Shown here piece by piece: positions 43,851 to 51,798 of a DNA stretch of 64,000 nucleotides (its first letter is position 1; every line of letters starts with the position of its first letter). Made by a program: the position numbers and the translations under genes. Below the pieces are notes generated by a model. That model ran no database searches and was not told the DNA's origin. It saw only the letters and a list, made by a program, of their open reading frames with translations. Source of the stretch: Fabrea salina (taxonomy: Eukaryota; Ciliophora; Heterotrichea; Heterotrichida; Fabreidae); assembly GCA_022984795.1 (NCBI GenBank), contig JALIHJ010000010.1, forward strand, positions 186,001-250,000. Direction: 5' to 3'.

Positions 43851-44969
43851 ATGCAAAATCAGAAAATCGAGTATTCTTTCTTAAGAGCTCCTTTTGAAGA
43901 ACTCAACGCTAAGTTCAGAACCAACAAACGAACCCTTGAAAAAGAAGTCAGCTTTGCAGCTTCCCATCTTAAAACTATGAACAACCACAGCAGCCACCTT
44001 GAACCTAACCAAGTCAAAGCCACTATCAAAGGACTTTCCAACAGACTTAAAAAACTCCGCCAGAGCTTAGAAGAAACCTACCAAGATGAAGACGACTGCC
44101 TAAACATCATTGAAACTCGAGCTAACTACTTAAACGAAACCAAAGACTACCCCAAGTCCTTAGTGTACAGACTCATAACAGAACACTACGCCCGAAAAGA
44201 CAACTTAGAAATAGCTCAGGAAATAGGTGAAAAAACTGACTGCAAGGACTTGGTGGACCTTAACTTGTTTCGCAAAAGCAAAGAAATCGTACACTGCTTA
44301 GAAAACAAAGATGTTGCTTTGGCTTTGCAGTGGTGCGACATTCACAAGTCCAAACTCAAAAAACTAGGCTCATGTTTAGAGTTCCAACTCAAACTCCAAA
44401 AGTTCTTAGAACTAGTTAAAAAAGAAGATCTAACAGCAGCTATCAACTACGCAAAGTGCCAGTTTTACCTGTTTCCTGATCACCAAAACTTAATTAGAAA
44501 GGCTATGATGCTTCTAGCTGTTCACAAGAACCCTTTTAGCAACTACTCTGAACTCTTATCAGAAAACCGCTGGAGCGAACTAATTAGTCTTTTCCAGAGC
44601 GAAATGTTAAAAGTTTACAACTTGCCAACAGAGTCCCCTTTAAGCGTGTTTTTGAGGTCAGGACTTACAGCTTTGAAGACTCCTTTGTGCCACCGCACTG
44701 ACTGCCTGAACGATAAGTGCCCTACTTGTCAGTTCAAGTTTCAAAAACTAGTTGAGCACATTCCTTACCCCCATTTCACTCAAGGGTCCTTAATTTGCAG
44801 AATTTTAAGAGTCGTTATGGACCAAAACAACCCTCCAATGGCATTGCCCAATGGACAAGTTTTCAGTCAACAAGGCATTAAAAAAATCACTAAAGGCGGC
44901 AAAGTCCAATGCCCAGTTACTGGAAACAAATTCAGCGAGAAGAAAGTAATTAAGTTGTATATGGTTTAA
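43851..44969 (+). CDS. MAEA: MAEA/GID9 subunit of the CTLH E3 ligase
   Basis: 372 aa. N-terminal coiled coil, a LisH-like helix (VYRLITEHYARKDNLEIAQE), CTLH and CRA helices (ALQWCDIHKSKLKKLGSCLE, FQLKLQKFLELVKKED) and a C-terminal degenerate RING of the GID type (CPTCQFKF and NNPPMALPNGQVFS, then VQCPVTGNKFSEKK). With RMND5/GID2 it forms the catalytic RING pair of the GID/CTLH ubiquitin ligase. The length is close to human MAEA. Its stop touches the stop of the convergent SAM50 gene with no base between. Confidence 0.92.
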   Translation: MQNQKIEYSFLRAPFEELNAKFRTNKRTLEKEVSFAASHLKTMNNHSSHLEPNQVKATIKGLSNRLKKLRQSLEETYQDEDDCLNIIETRANYLNETKDYPKSLVYRLITEHYARKDNLEIAQEIGEKTDCKDLVDLNLFRKSKEIVHCLENKDVALALQWCDIHKSKLKKLGSCLEFQLKLQKFLELVKKEDLTAAINYAKCQFYLFPDHQNLIRKAMMLLAVHKNPFSNYSELLSENRWSELISLFQSEMLKVYNLPTESPLSVFLRSGLTALKTPLCHRTDCLNDKCPTCQFKFQKLVEHIPYPHFTQGSLICRILRVVMDQNNPPMALPNGQVFSQQGIKKITKGGKVQCPVTGNKFSEKKVIKLYMV

Positions 44970-46253
44970 TTAATCAGAAAAAATAACCTGGAACTCAGCT
45001 GAAACGTCTTGGAGTTTTTTGAATGTTTTTGCAGAGTAGCTAAACTCAACTGTACCTAAAGGAGTCTTCCAGTCCAGTCCAAAGCCTATTGAACCCCTTG
45101 CATAGTCCTTAAAGTAGTTTTTAGGTGAGCTGCACTTGTGGGGTTCTATGCACAGCAAGTTTCCGTAAATAAAAGGCACTAATCCAATAGCACTTAACAA
45201 AGGAGTATTGTAAAAGTGGAGTTTTCCTTCAAAATTCAACTCAGACATTTTGCCTAAGTCGTCTCCTTCTGGCTGGAACTTTCCCCTTAAGTTCTGATCT
45301 GCTGGAGGTACTCTGCTTCCGTAACTAGAAAATCCTTTTTTGTACTTGCCGATGTACCTGTCGTTTATGTGTAAATTAGTGAATGCCCAAGGAACAATCA
45401 TTCCTAAGTTGCAAGAGCCCTTCAAAACTAAGTTTTCAGTTAAACTGTAAAACTTGCGTCCAGCTACTTCTAACCTGTGAAACTGGGTATCTTTGCTAAA
45501 AGCTAACTCGCTAAGTACTTCCAGAGTGTGTCCATCTCTAGGTTCCTCTTCGTCTTCTACTGTGTCGTAAGTGCACTTGTAAGACACAAAGTTCTTAGTA
45601 GTTGAAGGCAGAGTTTCTTTTAAAAGCTCTAAAGAAGCATGCTCTACTGCTATTTTGTTGGTTCTGTTAAAACTTCCTAGTTTGATGCAATTCACTCCGC
45701 CACTCGAAACAAAAGTTAAACTTCCTCCCCATAAGTTCTCTGTTACGTTTTGAGTAAGTTTTTTGTGGGAGTTTTGGAAGGTATACAAACCTTCCCACTT
45801 CAAAGGAACAAGCATTCTGTCGTAGTGGTTAATTGAGTACCCAAAGGTTTCACTGCGGGGACTGTACTCTACTTCTGCAATGCTTAAGTCTGCTTTGGCC
45901 CTTAAGTTCTTAAGTGAAGCAGACATTGAAAAGGATCCTCCTTCACTGCTTGAGTTAGTTCCAAACCCTAGTTCCCACCGCTTGGAGTCTTGAAGGTCAA
46001 AACTTACCTTAGCAGAGTCAGGAATATTTCCTGGAAGTACTTCAACAAAGCACGAAGAAAAAGTGTCTAGTGCGTTCAAAAAAACTACGCTGTCAGCTAT
46101 GTTGTTGTGGAGTTCCTCTACTGTGCGGGATTTATAAAGCAGCTTTAAGTACTGGCTTAAAACTGAGTGAGAAACTTTAGTGCTTGAAAACTCAAGTTCT
46201 ACCTTTGAAAGAGGTTCTGTAGCGTAGTCTTCAAGTTCCTGGAAACCCTCCAT
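44970..46253 (-). CDS. SAM50/Tob55-like mitochondrial outer-membrane barrel
   Basis: 427 aa. An N-terminal POTRA-like segment (about 20-95, KLLYKSRTVEELHNNIADSV) precedes a C-terminal Omp85 barrel of alternating beta strands, ending in GSIGFGLDWKTPLGTVEFSY and a last strand to FQVIFSD. The loop RGSIGFGL...PLGTVE is the family's final-strand signature. SAM50 inserts beta-barrel proteins into the outer mitochondrial membrane. Gene spacing is 6 bp to ATG7 upstream and 0 bp to the MAEA stop. Confidence 0.82.
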   Translation of the reverse strand: MEGFQELEDYATEPLSKVELEFSSTKVSHSVLSQYLKLLYKSRTVEELHNNIADSVVFLNALDTFSSCFVEVLPGNIPDSAKVSFDLQDSKRWELGFGTNSSSEGGSFSMSASLKNLRAKADLSIAEVEYSPRSETFGYSINHYDRMLVPLKWEGLYTFQNSHKKLTQNVTENLWGGSLTFVSSGGVNCIKLGSFNRTNKIAVEHASLELLKETLPSTTKNFVSYKCTYDTVEDEEEPRDGHTLEVLSELAFSKDTQFHRLEVAGRKFYSLTENLVLKGSCNLGMIVPWAFTNLHINDRYIGKYKKGFSSYGSRVPPADQNLRGKFQPEGDDLGKMSELNFEGKLHFYNTPLLSAIGLVPFIYGNLLCIEPHKCSSPKNYFKDYARGSIGFGLDWKTPLGTVEFSYSAKTFKKLQDVSAEFQVIFSD

Positions 46254-46259
46254 TTATTA

Positions 46260-48113
46260 TTATTCAAAGTCTTCTATTTCAATAAGCTCGTCTTCGTCAA
46301 CTTGGTCCAAAGTGTCTAGTTCACAAACTTGTTCCAAGAACTCAGGGCTTCCGCAAGCTTCTTTTAAGAACTCAAACCCTTCTCCTAAGTACCTGTCCAC
46401 CACCTTTTCGCTGCAAGCTGTGCACTTTGAAAAAGCTGCTCCGCTGTAGGTCATCACAGAAAAGCTCCCAAACCCTCCTCTTATCTGGTGTGGAGCACAC
46501 CCTAAAGGAGTTTGGGCTAAGTGAGGCGCTTTGTGAGTAAGTGGGTGGTGCAGAAAAGTCACAAGCAACTCTACAGCAGTAGCACTCGCTTGGTAAGAAA
46601 GACCTGGTCTAGTCACTGTGCACTGCTGGTCTAGAGTTCTGTCTAAAGTAGAGTTCCTCGGACCTACTATGTCGTTGCAAAAGTAGCACCCTAGTCTTTC
46701 TGGAGTGGTTTCATAAGGAGATCCCCCGTGTCTCAGCACCAAAAACGAGTCGAAGCCCAACCCCACTGAAATGCAAGTTTTATCCTGTGCTGCACAAATT
46801 AAAGAAGGCAACCACCTTGCTTCGCGAGTGTCAGCTAACAAAAAAACTACTGAATGCGACTCCACCAACGACACTAGTTCGTAGTAAGCCGACTTAACAT
46901 TTTCAGCGTTAGTAATAGGGTGCCCAGGCATAGGTATTTCCAAAACATACCCCTCAGTTTCAACTCCAGGAGCTATTTTCCGGATTTTTTCAGCAGCAGC
47001 TAAAGCTTTGAACTTAGCTTCTCTTGCATCTTCGAATTCATACAAGCTTTGTCTAGCTGGGTTGGAATAACTTACTTTGCCATTGTCCACAAAAGTTATT
47101 TTTTTAATGCCCCAAGCAACTAAGTTCCTGGCTACTTGGCAGCCTAGAGTTCCTGACCCAAGGAGCAAACAAGAACTTTGCATGATTACTTGCAAGTCTA
47201 AGTCAGGGACCATTCTCCATCTCATTAGTTGTAAGTTTAAGTCAACTGCACTTTGTGCAAGAAGCACAGGGTCAAGCTGGGGCCTTAGGTCTACTTGACG
47301 AGATGTAGGCTTGCCTTTGGAGTTAAGTTCCCAGCCTATATAGCTTTCTTGGATAATGCTAGGTATTTCTACTTCAAAAACGCAGGAGTGCTTTAGCTGG
47401 AAGTTGTTAGGGTTGGAAGATATTGGGTCTTTTACAGAAAGCACTAAAACAGTTCCCTGTCTAGTTTTAGAAAGCAAAGCAAGTATGTTGCGCAGGGGAG
47501 AACTGGGCACTTGAGGATGAGATGCTGGGTCTATGTAGCCTATGATTTCTTTGTCAGCCCATTCTTGAGTAATCACTACTTCTTCGTTTTTTTGGATCCC
47601 AAAAACTCCTTTTTGTTCTTTGAGGACCCCCACAAGGGCTTTTTTAAGTTCCTCTTCTTCAAACACCTCTGTTATAGGTATTCTTCTGGCTTTTACGGGG
47701 GCAAAGTTAACAATAGGAAAACAAACCCAGTAGTAGAAAACATAAGACTTTAAGTCTGCGTAAACTAGCAAGGCAAAGGTGTTTAAGTTTCCTTTTTCCC
47801 AGATCTTTTTGCCAAGTTGGTCCAGAATTGCTTTTTTGTCTGAGTTTTTAAAGTCCTCAATAGTGTTGTATATCAAGAGCTCACCAGGAACTTTAACGGC
47901 TGACAAAGGCAACCCTGAAGGCATACCTAACAAGACTTCAGGAACTATCCTTAGTAAAGGTGCCATGTGTTCATGGCCTGAAGGCGAGTAGTAGCCATAG
48001 ATACTTATGGGCTCAGAGTCCAACTTGATTTCTTCAAGCTTTTTCTTGGCAAGCACCTGCCAGAACCCTATGTCGATTCCGCTGTTTATGTTTGCAAACT
48101 TTAATTGTTCCAT
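46260..48113 (-). CDS. ATG7: ATG7, autophagy E1-like enzyme
   Basis: 617 aa. N-terminal ATG7 domain (QLKFANINSGIDIGFWQVLA; PGELLIYNTIEDFK) and C-terminal adenylation domain with ATP loop LLGSGTLGCQVARNLVAWGI, FVDNGKVSYSNPARQSL, and the catalytic Cys in TLDQQCTVTRPGLSYQAS. ATG7 activates ATG8 and ATG12 for membrane conjugation. All catalytic elements are visible. The acidic tail (VDEDELIEIEDFE) is the usual end. The downstream SAM50 start is 6 bp away, and the GPCR stop is 5 bp upstream. Confidence 0.95.
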   Translation of the reverse strand: MEQLKFANINSGIDIGFWQVLAKKKLEEIKLDSEPISIYGYYSPSGHEHMAPLLRIVPEVLLGMPSGLPLSAVKVPGELLIYNTIEDFKNSDKKAILDQLGKKIWEKGNLNTFALLVYADLKSYVFYYWVCFPIVNFAPVKARRIPITEVFEEEELKKALVGVLKEQKGVFGIQKNEEVVITQEWADKEIIGYIDPASHPQVPSSPLRNILALLSKTRQGTVLVLSVKDPISSNPNNFQLKHSCVFEVEIPSIIQESYIGWELNSKGKPTSRQVDLRPQLDPVLLAQSAVDLNLQLMRWRMVPDLDLQVIMQSSCLLLGSGTLGCQVARNLVAWGIKKITFVDNGKVSYSNPARQSLYEFEDAREAKFKALAAAEKIRKIAPGVETEGYVLEIPMPGHPITNAENVKSAYYELVSLVESHSVVFLLADTREARWLPSLICAAQDKTCISVGLGFDSFLVLRHGGSPYETTPERLGCYFCNDIVGPRNSTLDRTLDQQCTVTRPGLSYQASATAVELLVTFLHHPLTHKAPHLAQTPLGCAPHQIRGGFGSFSVMTYSGAAFSKCTACSEKVVDRYLGEGFEFLKEACGSPEFLEQVCELDTLDQVDEDELIEIEDFE

Positions 48114-48118
48114 ATTAG

Positions 48119-49006
48119 TTACTTAAAAAGCAATGAGTAGTTAGATGAAACCTCGCTTTCATTGATGCTGTGGCTCTTGCCTTGTTTGCAGCACCTAACT
48201 ATTTCTTTTCTGACCATGTCAGTAAAGCCATACAGTATGGCGTTTAAAAACCCATTTATGCTGAAAAACACCCCGGATACAATAGTTAGCCACATCTGTG
48301 GATCGTCAGGGCTAAAGAACTCGTATATCCTTGCAGCAGTTAAAGGCAGGAAGCAAATGATCAGTATCAAAGGGTACATCATAAGTTTTTTCAAAATTCG
48401 GCCTGACAAGCCGGGATCTTCAGATATTAAATGAAACTGACTCTTGATTTTGCTTATAATTCCGGAATAAGCAAAAATGCAATACGCGATTACAATCCAC
48501 AAAGGCACGTAAAAAAGTCCAAGTCGCCAAAAGCCACCATAACCTTCCATTATCTCGTGTTCTTGGGAGATCCAGCACCATCCTTGAGAGCTTCCATAGT
48601 TGTTTGTAATAGAAGGAAGTGCAGTCACTGCTCCAGGCACGCCAAACACAAATCCCAAGATGTACTTTTCGTACTTAGTAATGTCTTTTTCTTTGATTAC
48701 AGCTGAGTTTATTGAGTAGGCTATAGCACCTACCATCAAAATATCTGCCAAGCAAAAGTAAGTTAAGCCCACTGCTTGCACTAAGCACTGGGGCGAATGA
48801 CTTTCTGTGTTGAAGTTGGGAATCATAAAAAAAATTGACTCTAGTAAGTCGATAATTGTAAGGTAAATAACCAAACGGAAGGTAAATATCCTCAGTTGCT
48901 TAAAGCATAAGTAAACAGAGATGATGAAAATGCACCCTAGCACAGACAAGAAGGATGCACCCGCGTTGAAGAAATAAATAGTTTCTTTTTCGCTATCTGA
49001 GAACAT
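48119..49006 (-). CDS. Seven-TM receptor of cAMP-receptor-like (class E) type
   Basis: 295 aa with seven helices: TM1 FLSVLGCIFIISVYLCF, TM2 FRLVIYLTIIDLLESIFFM, and later CWI-S-Q-E loop (GWCWISQEH) and TM7 FFSINGFLNAILYGFTDMV. The Cys pair linking TM3 and the second loop, and the NA-x-x-YG motif, match cAR/GCR1-like receptors found in amoebae, ciliates and plants. It likely senses an extracellular cue; ligand unknown. A phosphorylatable Ser-rich C-tail follows the basic CKQGKS. Confidence 0.85.
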   Translation of the reverse strand: MFSDSEKETIYFFNAGASFLSVLGCIFIISVYLCFKQLRIFTFRLVIYLTIIDLLESIFFMIPNFNTESHSPQCLVQAVGLTYFCLADILMVGAIAYSINSAVIKEKDITKYEKYILGFVFGVPGAVTALPSITNNYGSSQGWCWISQEHEIMEGYGGFWRLGLFYVPLWIVIAYCIFAYSGIISKIKSQFHLISEDPGLSGRILKKLMMYPLILIICFLPLTAARIYEFFSPDDPQMWLTIVSGVFFSINGFLNAILYGFTDMVRKEIVRCCKQGKSHSINESEVSSNYSLLFK

Positions 49007-49075
49007 TTTTATTACAGTCCCATAAAACTGGCACTTGATTGCAGCATAAATGCCATTTCCTATTATAATAGAATA
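49007..49075. promoter_or_regulatory. 69-bp divergent upstream region of GPCR and DUSP
   Basis: A/T-rich non-coding DNA with TATTATAATAGAATA just before the phosphatase start. Longer than the usual spacing here. No recognised element. Confidence 0.4.
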
Positions 49076-49684
49076 ATGGCAACACGCACTCGAGTTACTA
49101 CTCCACAGCCTAGTAGAAAAATAATTAAGCCTGCACAGTCACACTTAGATGACGCACTAGAACGCATGAAACGTGTTTACATAGCCCAAATGCAAAGAAG
49201 CGACCCTAAACCCCAAAAAGTAAAGGCTACCTAGATCATGAACAATCTATATTTGGGATCAGTAGGTGCAGCCTACAACAAGCACACTCTAAACAACCTT
49301 AAAATAACCCACATCCTTACGGTGTGCGACTGCCTGCCTCCAAAGTTTCCAGGAGTAAACTCTACTTAGGAATTCACCTATAAAGTTGTATCAGTTACAG
49401 ACGAGCCCAGCACTAAGTTAAGTATGTACTTTAGAGAGTCAACAGACTTCATTAAAGAAGCCCTTAGTGAAGGAGGGGTAGTTTTGGTGCACTGCTTTGC
49501 TGGGGTGTCTAGGTCTGCTTCTATTGTAATTGCTTACCTAATGCGTTTTGGCGGAATGAGTTTTGGCTCAGCTATTCAATTAGTAAGAAACAAAAGGCCA
49601 TGGATTTCCCCTAACCACGGATTCATGGGTCAATTGAGGAGGTACGACAACTACCTTGCTGCTCAACGGAAAAAGTCTAATTAG
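49076..49684 (+). CDS. Dual-specificity protein phosphatase
   Basis: Three exons (49076-49219, 49235-49354, 49370-49684) joined across two 15-nt phase-0 introns; 192 aa. A short basic N-terminus (ATRTRVTTPQPSRKI) leads to the DUSP fold: NNLYLGSVGAAYN, ITHILTVCDCLPPKF, and the active-site loop VHCFAGVSRSAS (Cys-x5-Arg complete) followed by AYLMRFGGMSFGSAI and RPWISPNHGFMGQL. It should remove phosphate from Ser/Thr/Tyr, probably of MAP-kinase-like targets. The N-terminal exon is invisible to a simple ORF search. Confidence 0.93.
49220..49234 (+). other. 15-nt intron 1 in DUSP gene
   Basis: GTAAAGGCTACCTAG; phase 0, in-frame TAG. Joins KPQK to IMNNLYLGS, the start of the phosphatase fold. Confidence 0.92.
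49355..49369 (+). other. 15-nt intron 2 in DUSP gene
   Basis: GTAAACTCTACTTAG; phase 0. Joins PPKFPG to EFTYKVVSVTD. Confidence 0.94.
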
Positions 49685-49705
49685 CTAATGTTGAATAACT
49701 TAGAA

Positions 49706-50167
49706 TTACTCAGTTTTCCTCTTTTTCTTGTTGACGACAACTTCCCAGCCTTCGTCTACCTTGGGTTCGTTCTTAGGTTCGTTCTTCTTTTTGTTTTTTC
49801 TTTTTCTGGGTTCAGGTTTGGGTTCTGTCTTAACTTCAGGTATGGTTTGGGGAGGAGTTTGAGTTGTGGTTTGGGGGACTTGACTAGAAGGTTTCTTCTT
49901 TTTAGATCTAGGTCTTTTTTTCGAAAATATTTTGGGCTTTATTGAAGTGCCGTTGGTTTTCTCCTCAACCTCTTCTTCGTACTCCACAACTTCTACCTCC
50001 TCTTCTTCTTTCGAAGGAATCAGTGCGTATAGCAGTACGCCTGCAAGCAGAACTCCTAGAAGTAACACAAGTGACAGGTTGGGCAGAGGCAGTCCTGAGA
50101 TAGTTTGTTGCAGAGAAGCTGGAAGGTTAACCAAAATCAATTTGTTGATCTTTTCTAAGCCTTCCAT
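49706..50167 (-). CDS. Single-TM basic protein of unknown function
   Basis: 153 aa. One transmembrane helix (LSLVLLLGVLLAGVLLYAL, about 31-50), then an acidic stretch, then a long Lys/Pro-rich cytosolic part ending in GWEVVVNKKKRKTE. Topology suggests an ER or nuclear-envelope tail-type protein with a basic tail, loosely like ribosome-receptor or LYRIC-like proteins; no firm match. Expressed from a promoter region that contains a repeated 17-bp motif. Confidence 0.65.
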   Translation of the reverse strand: MEGLEKINKLILVNLPASLQQTISGLPLPNLSLVLLLGVLLAGVLLYALIPSKEEEEVEVVEYEEEVEEKTNGTSIKPKIFSKKRPRSKKKKPSSQVPQTTTQTPPQTIPEVKTEPKPEPRKRKNKKKNEPKNEPKVDEGWEVVVNKKKRKTE

Positions 50168-50238
50168 ATTATCTTAAGGTATTTATTTATTTATTACTTT
50201 ATCGAGCCCTTGGGCCTTTTGTATTATCTTAAGGTATT
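50167..50238. repeat. 17-bp direct repeat pair
   Basis: Two exact copies 55 bp apart, one just outside the start of the TM-protein gene and one just outside the stop of the pyruvate-kinase-like gene. Confidence 0.85.
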
Positions 50239-50239
50239 A
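50168..50239. promoter_or_regulatory. Intergenic DNA with a 17-bp direct repeat
   Basis: 72 bp between co-directional minus-strand genes. The 17-mer TATTATCTTAAGGTATT occurs at 50167-50183 and again at 50222-50238, each centred on palindromic CTTAAG. Between them are TTTATTTATTTATTA and a GCCCTTGGGC inverted element. Confidence 0.6.
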
Positions 50240-51793
50240 CTATGGGACAATGTTAATCTTTAAAGAAGAAGTGTCTCCTTCCACAAAGGAGTCTCTTCCT
50301 CCTCCTACGTACACAACTTTTTCTCCGCTCTGAACTAGTTGTTTTTCCTTTGCGATTTCTAAAGTTTGGGTTGAGTAAGATTCAGCAAATTCTTCTTCTT
50401 TTATCAAGGCAGGAAAGACTCCCCTAACTATTCTTAGCAACCTTAGTACTTTTAAGTTGTTCGTGATGGCCAGTATCATGCACGAAGGCCTGAACTTACT
50501 TATAGTCTGTGCTGTCTTTCCGCTTTTTGTGATACAAGTTATCAAAGAAGCCCCTACCCAAACTACAGACTTCACTGCGCAGTAACAGATGTCTTCTGCT
50601 ATTGAAAGCGGAACAGATATAGAATTCATAATGCCTTCACTTACTTCTTGGTAAGGAATGTGCTTTTCAGCTTCCATGCAAATGTCAAAACATGCCTTCA
50701 CAGCTAGTTGGGGGTGTTTTCCGTAAGCAGTTTCTCCTGAAAGCAAAATACTGTCTGCTCCGTCGTAAGCTGCTGTGAACACGTCGTTGACTTCAGCCCT
50801 GGTGGGTTTCTGATTAGAAACCATAGACTCCAGCATTTGTGTTGAAACTATGACTGGCTTGCCTTTTTCAGTGCTTAGTTTTATAAACTGCTTCTGCAGA
50901 CTGCACACTTCTGCCACGCTAGTTTCAACTCCTAAAGCCCCTCTCCCAATAGAGCACCCTTCGCCTCGGCTCAAAAACTCTTCGCACATCAAAGCACTTT
51001 CTTTAGTTTGCACGCCTAAGAAGCGCTTGCAGCCTTTGGGAACTCTAAAGTTCCAAAAAGCCTCAATGTCTTCTTTGCCTCTGAACTGTTTGTACACTAT
51101 AACGTCTACGTCGTTTTCGTTTGCCCACTCAAGCATCCTGATATCTTCTAAGTCGTTATTGGAAGCTTCCAGCTCGTAATGATTGGGACTTGAAAAATTT
51201 ATAGGGGTTTGTCCGTCAAAAGTGCAATCGTTTTCAACTTTGCACCTAATGAGTGTTGGGCCTTTGTGGGCTTTGGGTTTGAATCTGGGGTACCTGATGG
51301 GTCTGGAGAAGTCTTTGGTTTCTTGAGTTTGGTGTGAATAGGACTTTTTAAGTTTTTTGTCATAAACATTCTCAACTGCAATTACACTCAGCACTCCTAT
51401 TCCGAATTCAAGTAACAACTTGTCTCCTGGCTTAACTAGTTTGTGCAGGTCTCTGTTGTTGCATAGAATAGCTCCTGAGTCTTTTATGTGCAAAGAGTCA
51501 GAAACTATTTTGACTTCTTGGCCTTCTTTCAGTTGCAACTGTGTTCCAGACTCTGTGTTGCCTATTCTCATGTCGCTTTCACGCAAACTCAGCACTACAC
51601 AAGCGTAGATTCCAGTTAGGGCTTCTGCTTCTCGAATATTTCTGATGGCTCTGGTTTTTTCGTCAGGACTTAAGAACCGCATTCCTATTCTAAAGCCATC
51701 CACTCCGCTAAGAAGCAGTTCTTTTATTTGTTTGGTTTCAAGTGTTGACTTGCCCAGTGTAGCAATTACTTTAGTTTTTCTGAGTGGGTCCAT
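50240..51793 (-). CDS. Pyruvate-kinase-like protein with degenerate active site
   Basis: 517 aa, full length, with the PK fold recognisable throughout (KTKVIATLGKSTLETKQI; PVIVSTQMLESMVSNQKPT; DGADSILLSGETAYGKHP). Aligned without gaps to the catalytic segment IISKIEN...ARGDLG, this protein has RFLGVQT...GRGALG: the catalytic Lys (270 in muscle enzyme) is Gly, the Mg ligand Glu272 is Gln and Asp296 is Ala. The K+ site Asn75/Ser77/Asp113/Thr114 also reads Gly/Arg/Ser/Leu. I infer a pseudoenzyme that kept the fold, possibly a regulator or hetero-oligomer partner of a true PK. Start codon 5 bp from the divergent channel gene. Confidence 0.9.
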   Translation of the reverse strand: MDPLRKTKVIATLGKSTLETKQIKELLLSGVDGFRIGMRFLSPDEKTRAIRNIREAEALTGIYACVVLSLRESDMRIGNTESGTQLQLKEGQEVKIVSDSLHIKDSGAILCNNRDLHKLVKPGDKLLLEFGIGVLSVIAVENVYDKKLKKSYSHQTQETKDFSRPIRYPRFKPKAHKGPTLIRCKVENDCTFDGQTPINFSSPNHYELEASNNDLEDIRMLEWANENDVDVIVYKQFRGKEDIEAFWNFRVPKGCKRFLGVQTKESALMCEEFLSRGEGCSIGRGALGVETSVAEVCSLQKQFIKLSTEKGKPVIVSTQMLESMVSNQKPTRAEVNDVFTAAYDGADSILLSGETAYGKHPQLAVKACFDICMEAEKHIPYQEVSEGIMNSISVPLSIAEDICYCAVKSVVWVGASLITCITKSGKTAQTISKFRPSCMILAITNNLKVLRLLRIVRGVFPALIKEEEFAESYSTQTLEIAKEKQLVQSGEKVVYVGGGRDSFVEGDTSSLKINIVP

Positions 51794-51798
51794 TTTTT
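51794..51798. promoter_or_regulatory. 5-bp gap between divergent start codons
   Basis: Five T residues (plus strand) separate the pyruvate-kinase-like start and the WD40-channel start. Confidence 0.6.
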
